Shown here piece after piece: positions 10,239 through 18,150 of a DNA stretch of 64,000 nt. The notes below the pieces were generated by a model. That model worked only from the letters and a program-made list of their open reading frames with translations. It searched no databases and was not told where the DNA came from. The position numbers and the translations under genes are program-made. The stretch is from assembly GCF_005281475.1 (NCBI RefSeq), contig NZ_CP040106.1, positions 315,501-379,500 on the forward strand, given 5' to 3'. Origin of the DNA: Echinicola rosea (lineage in GTDB: Bacteria > Bacteroidota > Bacteroidia > Cytophagales > Cyclobacteriaceae). Numbering within the stretch: position 1 is the first letter of the stretch; each line of letters opens with the position of its first letter.

Positions 10239-11147
10239 CTATACTTTTTTTGCAATTCTCAACTTCGCACTTCTTGCACGGTTATTCTTGGCAAGCTCCT
10301 CGGGCTGGGCCTGAATGGCCTTTCGGCTTACCGGCTCCAGCGGACGAATCAGGTTTCCGTAAAAATCCTTTTCTACCTCTCCCTGAAATTTCCCCTTTGT
10401 GACGAAGTTCTTTACCATGCGGTCCTCCAGGGAATGATAGCTCATCACCACCAGTCTTCCTTCAGGCTTGAGCACCTCTACCGTCTGTTCCAGCATATCT
10501 TCCAGGGCGCCCATCTCATCATTCACCTCGATCCGCAGGGCCTGAAATACCTGGGCAAAATATTTAAACTCCCGCCCCCTCGGTGCCAATTGTTGCAGCA
10601 CTTGCTTAAACTGCTCCGTCGTTTCAAAAGGCTTGGCCGCCCGTGCTGACACCACCGCCTGCGCTAGGGACTTGGCATTTCGCACCTCACCATACATCCC
10701 AAAAAGCTTATGAAGAGCTGCCTCCTCATAAGTATTCAGAACATCACGGGCAGACAGACCGCCCAACTGGTTCATGCGCATGTCCAAGCTCCCCTCAAAA
10801 CGGGTACTGAACCCTCTTGAAGGTTTATCGATCTGGTGGGAGGAAATCCCAAGATCGGCCAATATCCCGTCCACTTTGCTCACGCCGTACAGCCGGAGGT
10901 ACCTGGTCAGGTCCCTAAAATTGGCCTGCACAAAGGTAAACCGGTCGTCATCGGGGGCATTTGCAGCAGCATCCTCATCCTGATCAAACCCATAGAGCCT
11001 ACCTTCTGGCCCTAAATGCTTGAGAATTTCTTTGGTATGGCCACCGCCGCCGAAGGTCAGGTCCACATAGACCCCGTCCGGGCGAATAGCCAAGCCCTCC
11101 AAGCACTCGCGGAGCATTACGGGAATATGGTACGCTGTTGCACTCAT
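10239..11147 (-). CDS. rsmH: 16S rRNA (cytosine(1402)-N4)-methyltransferase
   Basis: SAM-dependent methyltransferase (formerly MraW) that modifies C1402 of 16S rRNA. The SAM-binding segment VDLTFGGGGHTKEIL is at residues 28-42. The family segments GILADLGISSHQID and VMSYHSLEDRMVKNF are clear, and the C-terminal basic NNRARSAKLRIAKK is typical. It is 302 residues long. The ATG overlaps the mraZ stop (ATGA). Second gene of the dcw operon. Confidence 0.97.
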   Translation of the reverse strand: MSATAYHIPVMLRECLEGLAIRPDGVYVDLTFGGGGHTKEILKHLGPEGRLYGFDQDEDAAANAPDDDRFTFVQANFRDLTRYLRLYGVSKVDGILADLGISSHQIDKPSRGFSTRFEGSLDMRMNQLGGLSARDVLNTYEEAALHKLFGMYGEVRNAKSLAQAVVSARAAKPFETTEQFKQVLQQLAPRGREFKYFAQVFQALRIEVNDEMGALEDMLEQTVEVLKPEGRLVVMSYHSLEDRMVKNFVTKGKFQGEVEKDFYGNLIRPLEPVSRKAIQAQPEELAKNNRARSAKLRIAKKV

Positions 11148-11596
11148 TTGTTAGCATCTGACAAATACTCTCTCGCCTGATCGGCAAACACTTCGGGATC
11201 GTTTATCAAGAAATTGTCATATCGTTCAGGATCCCAGATCTCAATGGTCTTTCCCATCCCCACCACAATGACTTCCTTGCTTATACCGGCAAACCCCAGC
11301 AATGGCTTAGGGATCAAAAACCTACCCGCTGCATCCAGTTCTATTTCTGTGTTGCCTCGGTAAAAGCTCCGCTTGAAATTCCTTTGCTTAGGGTCAAAGT
11401 CATCCAATGCAGACACTTTATTGTCCAATTTACGGTACTCGTTCATGGGATAGAGCACCAAACATGGGTCAAACCCCCTGCGCATAACCAGCTCGTTACC
11501 AAAAGTCTCCGGTAATGCCGCCTTCAATTTGGCCGGCAAAACCAGACGTCCTTTGGCGTCAAGCTTGCAGTAATATTCGCTAGAGAAATTCCCCAT
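11144..11596 (-). CDS. mraZ: Transcriptional regulator MraZ
   Basis: First gene of the dcw operon, encoding a 150-residue AbrB-fold DNA-binding protein made of two tandem SpoVT/AbrB-like halves. Each half carries its usual signature: DAKGRLVLPAKLK near residue 13 and DAAGRFLIPKPLL near residue 88. MraZ proteins form ring oligomers and repress their own operon by binding direct repeats in the promoter. Matching repeats lie just upstream here, at 11652-11678. Confidence 0.96.
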   Translation of the reverse strand: MGNFSSEYYCKLDAKGRLVLPAKLKAALPETFGNELVMRRGFDPCLVLYPMNEYRKLDNKVSALDDFDPKQRNFKRSFYRGNTEIELDAAGRFLIPKPLLGFAGISKEVIVVGMGKTIEIWDPERYDNFLINDPEVFADQAREYLSDANK

Positions 11597-11624
11597 GTTT
11601 CTATCGATCGATCTTCTTCAAATA

Positions 11625-11632
11625 CAAAAGTA
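11625..11632 (-). promoter_or_regulatory. Candidate -7 box for the mraZ/dcw promoter
   Basis: On the minus strand this reads TACTTTTG, matching the Bacteroidota -7 consensus TAnnTTTG. It lies about 28 bp upstream of the mraZ ATG and just downstream of the putative MraZ repeats, so bound MraZ would cover the -33 region. No convincing -33 TTTG is seen at the ideal spacing, so this is a moderate call. Confidence 0.45.
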
Positions 11633-11651
11633 ATAAAAGCAATCACACAAT

Positions 11652-11678
11652 CCACCACCTTTCCCCACTTTTTCCCAC
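11652..11678 (-). promoter_or_regulatory. Putative MraZ operator (GTGGG direct repeats)
   Basis: Read on the minus strand, three GTGG(G) units follow each other at a strict 10-bp period: GTGGGAAAAA, GTGGGGAAAG, GTGGTGG. MraZ in studied bacteria binds TGGG-type direct repeats one helical turn apart upstream of its own gene. Position (56-82 bp before the mraZ ATG), orientation and period all fit autoregulation of the dcw operon. Further single TGGGA units occur near 11710 and 11753. Confidence 0.7.
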
Positions 11679-11699
11679 TTCTTTATAAATGTATCCAAA

Positions 11700-12019
11700 A
11701 GTTTAATTTTTCCCAATAATTATACAAAAAAATATATAAGTTATCAACTGATTCCCACCATGTTACGGCATAAACCAACAAGGATACACAGCAGCTAAAA
11801 AGGGCTTATTTTGCAAATAGAGGAGGATTTATGCAAAAAATCAAGAATTTATAAAAGCTACAAACAAAGCGATTCCACATCTAGTGGGGGGATTTCCCAT
11901 AGAATTCTAAAATTTCCCATTTATGGTTTCTTTTTTGAGAAAAAGCACACGACAATTACTTTTAAAAAGTTAACAAAAAAACAACAAAATCATGTAAAAA
12001 TCACCTGTTGTTCATACAC
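11700..12019. other. AT-rich intergenic region
   Basis: Between the mraZ control region and the terminator of the polyprenyl synthase gene. It is A/T-rich with many A and T runs. The reading frame running through it has no coding signature and would overlap the synthase gene antisense. I see no RNA gene or repeat here beyond isolated TGGGA units. Confidence 0.5.
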
Positions 12020-12044
12020 AAAAAACGAATTGTGCTACACAATT
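12020..12044 (-). terminator. Rho-independent terminator after polyprenyl synthase
   Basis: A perfect 7-bp hairpin (AATTGTG, 3-nt loop, CACAATT at 12028-12044) is followed on the minus strand by CG and a T6 run. It lies 8 bp past the stop of the polyprenyl synthase gene and would end that transcript before the dcw promoter region. Confidence 0.75.
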
Positions 12045-12051
12045 AACTACT

Positions 12052-13026
12052 TTACTTTTTACGCTCAATGGTATATTTCACCAAATTGGCCAAAGATTCT
12101 TTATATTCTGAGGCAGGCTGGTCTTCCAAAACCGCCAAAGCCTCTTCAAAAAAACGGGTCATTACTTCTTGCGCATACTCCAGCCCACCTGAAGCTTTCA
12201 CAAACGCAATCACCTGATTGACAGCCTTTTTATTCTCATTTCTGTTACGAATCAGGTAAATAATGCGCTTCTTGTCCGCCCAGCTGGCGTGATTTAGGGC
12301 ATAGATCAGCGGTAGCGTCATTTTCTTTTCCTTGATATCGATCCCAACGGGCTTTCCTACCTCGTCCTCACCATAATCAAAAAGATCATCCTTGATCTGA
12401 AAAGCCATTCCCACTTTCTCCCCAAACTCCCGCATTCGCTCCACGGTAGCGCTGTCCGCACCAGATGTAAGCGCTCCTACTGCACAGCACGAAGCAATCA
12501 AACTGGCGGTTTTTTGCCTGATAATGGTATAGTAAACGTCTTCTGTGATGTCAAGATTACGCGCTTTGGCGATCTGTAACAACTCCCCCTCACTCATCTC
12601 CCGCACAGCATTGGAAACTTCTTTCAGCAGGTCAAAATCACCATTGTCAACACTGAGTAGCAAGCCCCTTGACAATAAATAATCCCCCACCAAAACGGCA
12701 ATCTTGTTTTTCCACAGTGCATTGACCGAAAAAAATCCCCGACGGTAGTTGGCATCATCCACCACGTCGTCATGTACGAGCGTCGCGGTATGCAACAATT
12801 CAATCAGCGCAGCTCCGCGGTAAGTGGATTCAGTGACTCCTCCTGTAACTCCTGCCGTGAGAAACACAAACATGGGCCGCATCTGCTTCCCCTTGCGCTT
12901 GACAATGTAGCCCGTAATGTGATCCAAAAGCTTGACCTTGCTCTTCATAAAAGAACGAAACTTCTTCTCGAAGTCGATCATTTCCTCCGCAATGGGGGCT
13001 TGTATTTGTTTGAGGTCTGGCTTCAT
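12052..13026 (-). CDS. Polyprenyl (octaprenyl-type) diphosphate synthase
   Basis: Trans-isoprenyl diphosphate synthase that elongates farnesyl diphosphate with IPP, probably to make the menaquinone side chain. Both aspartate-rich motifs are present: HDDVVDDANYRR and KDDLFDYGED. The basic GKQMRP segment that contacts IPP is also present. The start is placed at the ATG giving MKPDLKQIQAPIA, because the nine residues encoded upstream are atypical for the family. The product is then 324 residues. It stands alone between two intergenic gaps with its own terminator. Chain length cannot be read with confidence from the sequence. Confidence 0.92.
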   Translation of the reverse strand: MKPDLKQIQAPIAEEMIDFEKKFRSFMKSKVKLLDHITGYIVKRKGKQMRPMFVFLTAGVTGGVTESTYRGAALIELLHTATLVHDDVVDDANYRRGFFSVNALWKNKIAVLVGDYLLSRGLLLSVDNGDFDLLKEVSNAVREMSEGELLQIAKARNLDITEDVYYTIIRQKTASLIASCCAVGALTSGADSATVERMREFGEKVGMAFQIKDDLFDYGEDEVGKPVGIDIKEKKMTLPLIYALNHASWADKKRIIYLIRNRNENKKAVNQVIAFVKASGGLEYAQEVMTRFFEEALAVLEDQPASEYKESLANLVKYTIERKK

Positions 13027-13273
13027 CACTATTTTGGAGATGCAATAATACAATCAAATAAGCCATTGACAAAATGGTGCGTCCGAATATTCATGAGATA
13101 AATGAACGGATATTAGGTTTCAATGTCGCTTTTGACACCTTTCGAATGTAAGGCTCCCAAAAACAGCCTGCTCCCCAAAAATCTACCCGAACACACCTCA
13201 GCCATAGGTCCGAGCATTTTTTTTCGGAAATAGGAATTTCATTCCCAGCAGCACTCTACCCAGTGGGCCAATT
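13027..13273. other. Intergenic region upstream of the polyprenyl synthase gene
   Basis: 247 bp between two minus-strand genes. It would hold the synthase promoter. I see no clear promoter box, repeat or RNA gene. Confidence 0.4.
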
Positions 13274-14194
13274 TCAAAAGGTGTAATAAAAATACAAACT
13301 TCCTAAAAATTGCCCTTCTGCCAGTGAGGTTTCTTGCGTCCTGTAAAAGAACCGGTAGGAAAACCCCACTTTTGGATACGCCAGCACCAACTGACCAAAA
13401 AACTCGTTGACATGCTTTACCGGATCCATCGTCGCCAAATCAAGTGCATAGGTCCGTTTGGTCCCCTGCAAGGTAGCATTCCAGTACACCCGTTTAAAGC
13501 TCGCTCCACCTTGGAAATAAAGTTCCCTTTTACCACTCACTCCCACGCGACTCCCCGCAATAAAACTCTCCGAGGCACGATTAAACTTCCCAATCCTAAA
13601 AGAAGGCGTGATCCCCAGGCTACGATCGTAATTTCCCAGTGCGACCCTTGGCTGAAGCCAAAAATCCACACTCCCCTCCCTAAATACATTCACAGCACCT
13701 TCAAGCTTGACATTCACCAAAGCACTGTTTTGGATCTGGTACTGCCAGCCCCTTGGCTGCGGAAATCCAAAAAGGGTATGGTACCACACCTGTACGTCTT
13801 CCGCTTTGGAACCTGGCCCTATTCTTCCCAAAAGCAAATTTCCCGACAACCACCCTCTGCTGAGGAAGTGCTGGTAACCCGCTTCACCATACAGCACCCC
13901 TGCATATGGACGATCATAAACGCTGATGTCATTTGAAGTGTACCGCTCGGGAGTATAAATCTGCTGGGAAATGGTCACATGTAGCCTGCTTTTCTTGGAC
14001 AAGTAATGGCTGTACCCAAAAAAAGCCCCGTTGGTATAATAACGGTCAAAATGGGAAAACGCCAATGCATCATTATCGACACGTAAGTAAAACTGGTGTT
14101 TTCTTATGGCTCCCGTGTCCGTTTGCCCAAAGGAAAAAGGAGCAACCAAACTCAAGAAACATGAAAAAAAGAAGATTATTTTGAGCTCCTTCAA
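13274..14194 (-). CDS. LpxR-like outer-membrane lipid A deacylase (DUF2219)
   Basis: 306 residues with a cleavable signal peptide (about 1-23, ending SFGQ) followed by a predicted beta-barrel with alternating aromatic and polar strands. Family signatures are RVDNDALAFSHFDRYYTNG near the mature N-terminus, the DRPYAG segment, and GPGSKAEDVQVWYHTLFGFPQPRGW. In characterised LpxR, an Asn-Asp pair near the N-terminus and a histidine in this last segment belong to the active site, and both are present here. The likely role is removal of the 3'-acyloxyacyl group of lipid A. Function is inferred from family membership only. Confidence 0.82.
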   Translation of the reverse strand: MKELKIIFFFSCFLSLVAPFSFGQTDTGAIRKHQFYLRVDNDALAFSHFDRYYTNGAFFGYSHYLSKKSRLHVTISQQIYTPERYTSNDISVYDRPYAGVLYGEAGYQHFLSRGWLSGNLLLGRIGPGSKAEDVQVWYHTLFGFPQPRGWQYQIQNSALVNVKLEGAVNVFREGSVDFWLQPRVALGNYDRSLGITPSFRIGKFNRASESFIAGSRVGVSGKRELYFQGGASFKRVYWNATLQGTKRTYALDLATMDPVKHVNEFFGQLVLAYPKVGFSYRFFYRTQETSLAEGQFLGSLYFYYTF

Positions 14195-14332
14195 TTTTTT
14201 AGCGATTATTAGGCGATCAGCTGTTAAATTATTAAAAAAACTTTACTCTGGTTACATTTACGCAAATTTGTTGATTATCAAGATAAAGCTTCCATAATAA
14301 TTCACCTCACTACCAAAGCTTCATTTTTTCAC

Positions 14333-14340
14333 TATCTTTG
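14333..14340 (+). promoter_or_regulatory. Candidate -7 box for the acyltransferase-gpsA operon
   Basis: TATCTTTG matches TAnnTTTG exactly and lies 23 bp upstream of the TTG start, leaving a short 5' leader. No clear -33 TTTG is seen at the ideal distance. Confidence 0.45.
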
Positions 14341-14363
14341 AAAAATCATCAACGAAAATCCCC

Positions 14364-16064
14364 TTGACTGACGATTATATCAAACAAAAATACGACCCGA
14401 TTCTTCCCCGGAAAGATGAATGGCCCGTGGTGAAGTTAGCCAAAAGCCGTAAGGACTTTGTCCAAAACGTGGCGACCTTCAGCAAAGATAAAATCATCAG
14501 CATGACGGGCAACAACCTCGACTTGCTCAAGGAAGAACTGGAGACCACGCTTTACCGCGAAAAGCTGCGTATCAAACAAAATCCGTGGCTCGTGGATCCT
14601 GATGATGAAGAAGAATTTTGGACAGGAGTAAAATCCCACTTGGTGCAGATTTCTTTTGAAAGCCAAGCCACTGAAGAGGATAAAAAAGCCGCTTACCATA
14701 AGATTCTGGAAAGCATCACTACACGCTATTCGGAAGAAATCGCCAGCAACTTTAAGCACAGCCATTATAAGGCCACGCGCAAGATGGTCACCTTCGGCTT
14801 TTCCAGATTGTTAAATGCCGCTCGGGTAAAGGGACTTGGATCGATCTTCAGCAAACAATACACCCTACAGGACAAAATCCAGATCATCGGCGAAACCGCA
14901 CAATTAAGGGATTTGGCCTCCAAGGGCACCATTGTCATGGTCCCCACGCACTTCAGCAACCTGGACAGTATCCTTATCGGCTGGACGATCAGCACGCTGG
15001 GCATGCCTCCATTTCTTTACGGTGCCGGACTGAACCTCTTTAACATCCAGATTTTCGCCTATTTCATGAATGCTCTTGGCGCGTACAAAGTGGACCGGAG
15101 AAAGAAAAACCTGCTGTACCTGGAGACCTTAAAAAGTTATTCCAGCGAAGCCATCCAATTTGGCTGCCACAGTTTGTTCTTCCCTGGCGGAACCCGCTCC
15201 AGAAGTGGCAGGATCGAAAACAAACTCAAACTGGGACTGCTCAGCACGGCCGTAGAAGCCCAACGTGCCAATTACGAAAAAGGCTTCAACGATATCAGTG
15301 GCAAAATATTCATCGTGCCGGTCACGATCAACTACCATTTCACTTTGGAGGCGCCCAGTTTGATCCGCGAACACCTCAGCCTTACCGGACAGGAGCGATA
15401 TTACAAGGAAACCGATGAGTTTTCCAATTCCTACAAAATCTCAAAGTTCCTGGTCAAATTCTTCACCAAAGGCTCCGACATCTCTGTTTCCATCGGACAG
15501 CCAATGGATATCCTCGGCAACTACGTGGACAAAGAAGGGAACAGCACCGATCGGGACGGCCGGATGATCGACTGCCGTGACTATTTCATGTCCAACGGAA
15601 AAGTCAGCGTGGATCCACAGCGGGAAGAAGTCTATACCCAGATCCTCGGAGACCGTATCGTGGAAGAATTCCATAAGATCAACCGTGTCTTTAGCAGTCA
15701 CTTAGTGGCCTTTACGGCCTTTCAGATGATCAAAAAGCAAAACAGCAAAATGGATCTTTTCAGCTTGCTGCGCCTTCCAGATGAAGACCTGGTCATTGAT
15801 TACAGCGACTTCCGCGCTTCCTGCCAGATGGTCCTAAACCGCTTGATGGAGATCCGGGCAAAAGGCCTCGTACATGTGGCACCGCACTTGAAGCAGGACA
15901 TCGAAAAAATCATTGCCCATGGGCTGGAAAATGTCGGCATGTATCACGCCAAAAGACCACTGATCAAAACCGGTGACAATACCATCACTACCCAAGACAT
16001 GAGCCTTTTGTATTACTACCACAACAGACTGGATGGTTATGACCTTGAAAAACTCTTCAAATAA
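14364..16064 (+). CDS. PlsB-like glycerol-3-phosphate / 1-acylglycerol-3-phosphate acyltransferase
   Basis: 566-residue membrane-associated acyltransferase of the PlsB/PlsC superfamily. The HX4D catalytic motif appears as THFSNLD. The phosphate-binding motif appears as FPGGTRSRSGRIENKLKLG, followed by the IVPVTINYHF block IV-like segment. It is much longer than PlsC (about 250 residues), which supports a PlsB-like glycerol-3-phosphate acyltransferase. The start is a TTG. The next ATG would remove about 45 residues, and a promoter box sits just before the TTG. The 3' end overlaps gpsA by 32 bp. That fits a joint role: gpsA makes glycerol-3-phosphate and this enzyme acylates it. Confidence 0.85.
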   Translation: MTDDYIKQKYDPILPRKDEWPVVKLAKSRKDFVQNVATFSKDKIISMTGNNLDLLKEELETTLYREKLRIKQNPWLVDPDDEEEFWTGVKSHLVQISFESQATEEDKKAAYHKILESITTRYSEEIASNFKHSHYKATRKMVTFGFSRLLNAARVKGLGSIFSKQYTLQDKIQIIGETAQLRDLASKGTIVMVPTHFSNLDSILIGWTISTLGMPPFLYGAGLNLFNIQIFAYFMNALGAYKVDRRKKNLLYLETLKSYSSEAIQFGCHSLFFPGGTRSRSGRIENKLKLGLLSTAVEAQRANYEKGFNDISGKIFIVPVTINYHFTLEAPSLIREHLSLTGQERYYKETDEFSNSYKISKFLVKFFTKGSDISVSIGQPMDILGNYVDKEGNSTDRDGRMIDCRDYFMSNGKVSVDPQREEVYTQILGDRIVEEFHKINRVFSSHLVAFTAFQMIKKQNSKMDLFSLLRLPDEDLVIDYSDFRASCQMVLNRLMEIRAKGLVHVAPHLKQDIEKIIAHGLENVGMYHAKRPLIKTGDNTITTQDMSLLYYYHNRLDGYDLEKLFK

Positions 16065-17103
16065 CAGTGAAAAACCTGTGGGCGTTATCGGCATTGGCAG
16101 TTTCGGTACGGCTATCGCCAATATTCTTGCCGAAAAAAACAACGTCATCGTTTACGCCAGAAAACAGGAAATCGTGGACGAGATCAACCATCAGCACAGC
16201 GCTGAAGGCAGGAGCCTGCACCAAAGCATCACAGCGACTACCGACCCTCAAACACTCTGTGAGACATGTGAGGTAATGTTTCCTGTGGTATCCTCGTCTG
16301 GGTTTAAGGATGTCATGAAAAAATTCGCGCCTTTTCTTCACCCTTACCATATCCTCATCCATGGCACCAAAGGACTGGTGCTCAACCTCCCCGAAGGAAA
16401 AAACCTGGACAACGTATCCAAAATCCACCGCGAAAACATCTGGACCATGAGCGAAGTGATCCGAAACGAAACGGTAGTGGTCCGCGTAGGCTGCCTGGCA
16501 GGCCCCAATTTGGCCAAAGAACTCGCCAAAGGCCAGCCTGCCGCCACGGTGGTCGCCAGCCGCTTTAACGAAGTCATTCTCGAAGGCCAACGCCTCCTCA
16601 GATCGGATCGTTTTCAGGTCTATGGCAATCAGGACATTATCGGCGTAGAACTCAGCGGAGTGCTCAAAAACACCATCGCCATCGCTTCAGGAGCCTTGGC
16701 AGGACTGGGGCTGGGAGAAAACGCCAAGGGGCTGCTCATCTCCCGCGGCATGGTGGAAATGATCCACTTGGGCAATGCCCTGGGCGGCCAAACACAGTCT
16801 TTTGTAGGTTTGGCAGGCATCGGAGACCTGGTCACCACGTGTAGTTCTACCTTCTCCAGAAACTATACCGTAGGCTATCGACTCGCCCAAGGCGAAACAC
16901 TCGACGCCATCAACGACAGCATGGACGAAGTGGCGGAAGGAATCAATACGGTAAGGTTGCTCCAAACTTTCCTGGAAGGAACCGGCATGCGCGCGCCCAT
17001 CACCGAAAACCTGTACAAGGTACTCTTCGAAGGATTCAAGGTGGAAGATGCTCTGTACTACTTGATGAAATACCCGTTCAATGTGGACATTGATTTCTTG
17101 TAA
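16033..17103 (+). CDS. gpsA: Glycerol-3-phosphate dehydrogenase [NAD(P)+]
   Basis: Cytoplasmic enzyme reducing dihydroxyacetone phosphate to sn-glycerol-3-phosphate for phospholipid synthesis. The dinucleotide-binding motif GVIGIGSFGTAIA is near residues 17-29. The family segments AGPNLAKELAKG, GVELSGVLKNTIAIASG (catalytic Lys), and GLAGIGDLVTTC with SRNYTVG are present. It is 356 residues long. Its start lies inside the acyltransferase gene, a 32-bp overlap. A second in-frame ATG is 6 bp downstream. The coupling to an acyltransferase matches its metabolic role. Confidence 0.95.
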   Translation: MVMTLKNSSNNSEKPVGVIGIGSFGTAIANILAEKNNVIVYARKQEIVDEINHQHSAEGRSLHQSITATTDPQTLCETCEVMFPVVSSSGFKDVMKKFAPFLHPYHILIHGTKGLVLNLPEGKNLDNVSKIHRENIWTMSEVIRNETVVVRVGCLAGPNLAKELAKGQPAATVVASRFNEVILEGQRLLRSDRFQVYGNQDIIGVELSGVLKNTIAIASGALAGLGLGENAKGLLISRGMVEMIHLGNALGGQTQSFVGLAGIGDLVTTCSSTFSRNYTVGYRLAQGETLDAINDSMDEVAEGINTVRLLQTFLEGTGMRAPITENLYKVLFEGFKVEDALYYLMKYPFNVDIDFL

Positions 17104-17125
17104 CCTCTGCCTAATAAGAACCCTT

Positions 17126-18037
17126 ATGAATGCAAAAAAACCCATGAAAACCTTATCATTCAGTATCCTTTCTACCTTCCTGCTGGCAGCACTGGCCTGC
17201 TCTGCAAACAAATCAACGCTACTATTGACGGGCACGGCCCCCACCTTGGTATCCGATGAATTCACGTTTACGGAAGGCCCTGCCGTAGCCCCAAATGGAG
17301 ATGTTTACTTCACCGACCAACCCAATGACCGCATTTACCGGTGGTCGGCTGAAAGTGGCACCATCGATCTCTACATAGAAGATACCGGTCGTGCCAATGG
17401 GCTCTACTTTGACAATAAAGGCAATTTGCTCGCTTGTGCAGATGAAAACTTCCAGCTTTGGCAAATTGATCAAAACAAGGAGGTCAACGTATTGGCAGAT
17501 GGTTTTGACCAGAAAAACTTCAATGGACCCAACGACCTGTGGGTGGACAAGAAAGGCGGTATCTACTTTACGGATCCCTATTATCAGCGGGAATACTGGA
17601 CCCGGCAAGCTCCTGACATGGAGCAACAACGTGTCTATTACCGTTCCCCAGAGGGAGATATCAAGGTGGTGGCAGACCACTTCGTCAGACCAAACGGCAT
17701 CATCGGCACCAAAAAAGGAAAGACGCTCTACATCGCTGACATCGGCGATAAAAAGACCTACCGCTACGACATCCAAAAAGACGGCAACCTCAGTGCACCT
17801 ACATTATTCGCAGACATGGGATCGGACGGCATGACCATCGATGAAAACGGCAATATCTACCTTACGGGTAATGGCGTGACGATCTTCAACCCTGAAGGGG
17901 AGCAAATCGGCCAAATTCCCATTCCCCAAAAATGGACCGCCAATGTCACCTTTGGCGGCAAGGAACGCAAAACCCTCTTCATCACCGCCGGACCTGCCGT
18001 ATATACCCTTAAACTAAATGTCGCCGGGATACAGTAA
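17126..18037 (+). CDS. SMP-30/gluconolactonase family protein (secreted)
   Basis: About 303 residues with a hydrophobic N-terminal signal ending near ALAC-SANK, possibly a lipoprotein although the lipobox is imperfect. The rest is a six-bladed beta-propeller typical of SMP-30/gluconolactonase/LRE proteins. Metal-site segments are FTEGPAVAPNGDVYFTD, NGPNDLWVDKKGGIYFTDPYY, VRPNGI and ADMGSDGM. The start at 17126 leaves a 22-bp gap after gpsA. An upstream ATG would sit inside gpsA and spoil the signal peptide. Likely a periplasmic lactonase acting on a sugar lactone; the substrate is unknown. Confidence 0.85.
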   Translation: MNAKKPMKTLSFSILSTFLLAALACSANKSTLLLTGTAPTLVSDEFTFTEGPAVAPNGDVYFTDQPNDRIYRWSAESGTIDLYIEDTGRANGLYFDNKGNLLACADENFQLWQIDQNKEVNVLADGFDQKNFNGPNDLWVDKKGGIYFTDPYYQREYWTRQAPDMEQQRVYYRSPEGDIKVVADHFVRPNGIIGTKKGKTLYIADIGDKKTYRYDIQKDGNLSAPTLFADMGSDGMTIDENGNIYLTGNGVTIFNPEGEQIGQIPIPQKWTANVTFGGKERKTLFITAGPAVYTLKLNVAGIQ

Positions 18038-18100
18038 AGCAATGTCCTCCACCCTCCCCGCCCCCTCAATGCTCTTAAGTTAGGGGAAGTACAACACACT

Positions 18101-18126
18101 TGTCACCCTGAACAGAGTCGAAGGGA
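18101..18126. repeat. TCACCCTGA...TCGAAGGG dispersed palindromic repeat
   Basis: In the 113-bp gap between two convergent genes. The segment TCACCCTGAACAGAGTCGAAGG resembles a short imperfect palindrome (CACCCTGA/TCGAAGGGTG) that is widely scattered in Bacteroidota genomes. It could form a hairpin between the converging transcripts. Family membership is from memory, not from a search. Confidence 0.5.
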
Positions 18127-18150
18127 ATGGGAATGGAGGAGGTACTTATC

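Noticed and set aside
11811..12221. Plus-strand open frame of 136 codons
   Set aside because: It runs antisense into the polyprenyl synthase gene through an AT-rich gap, with no protein-like signature.
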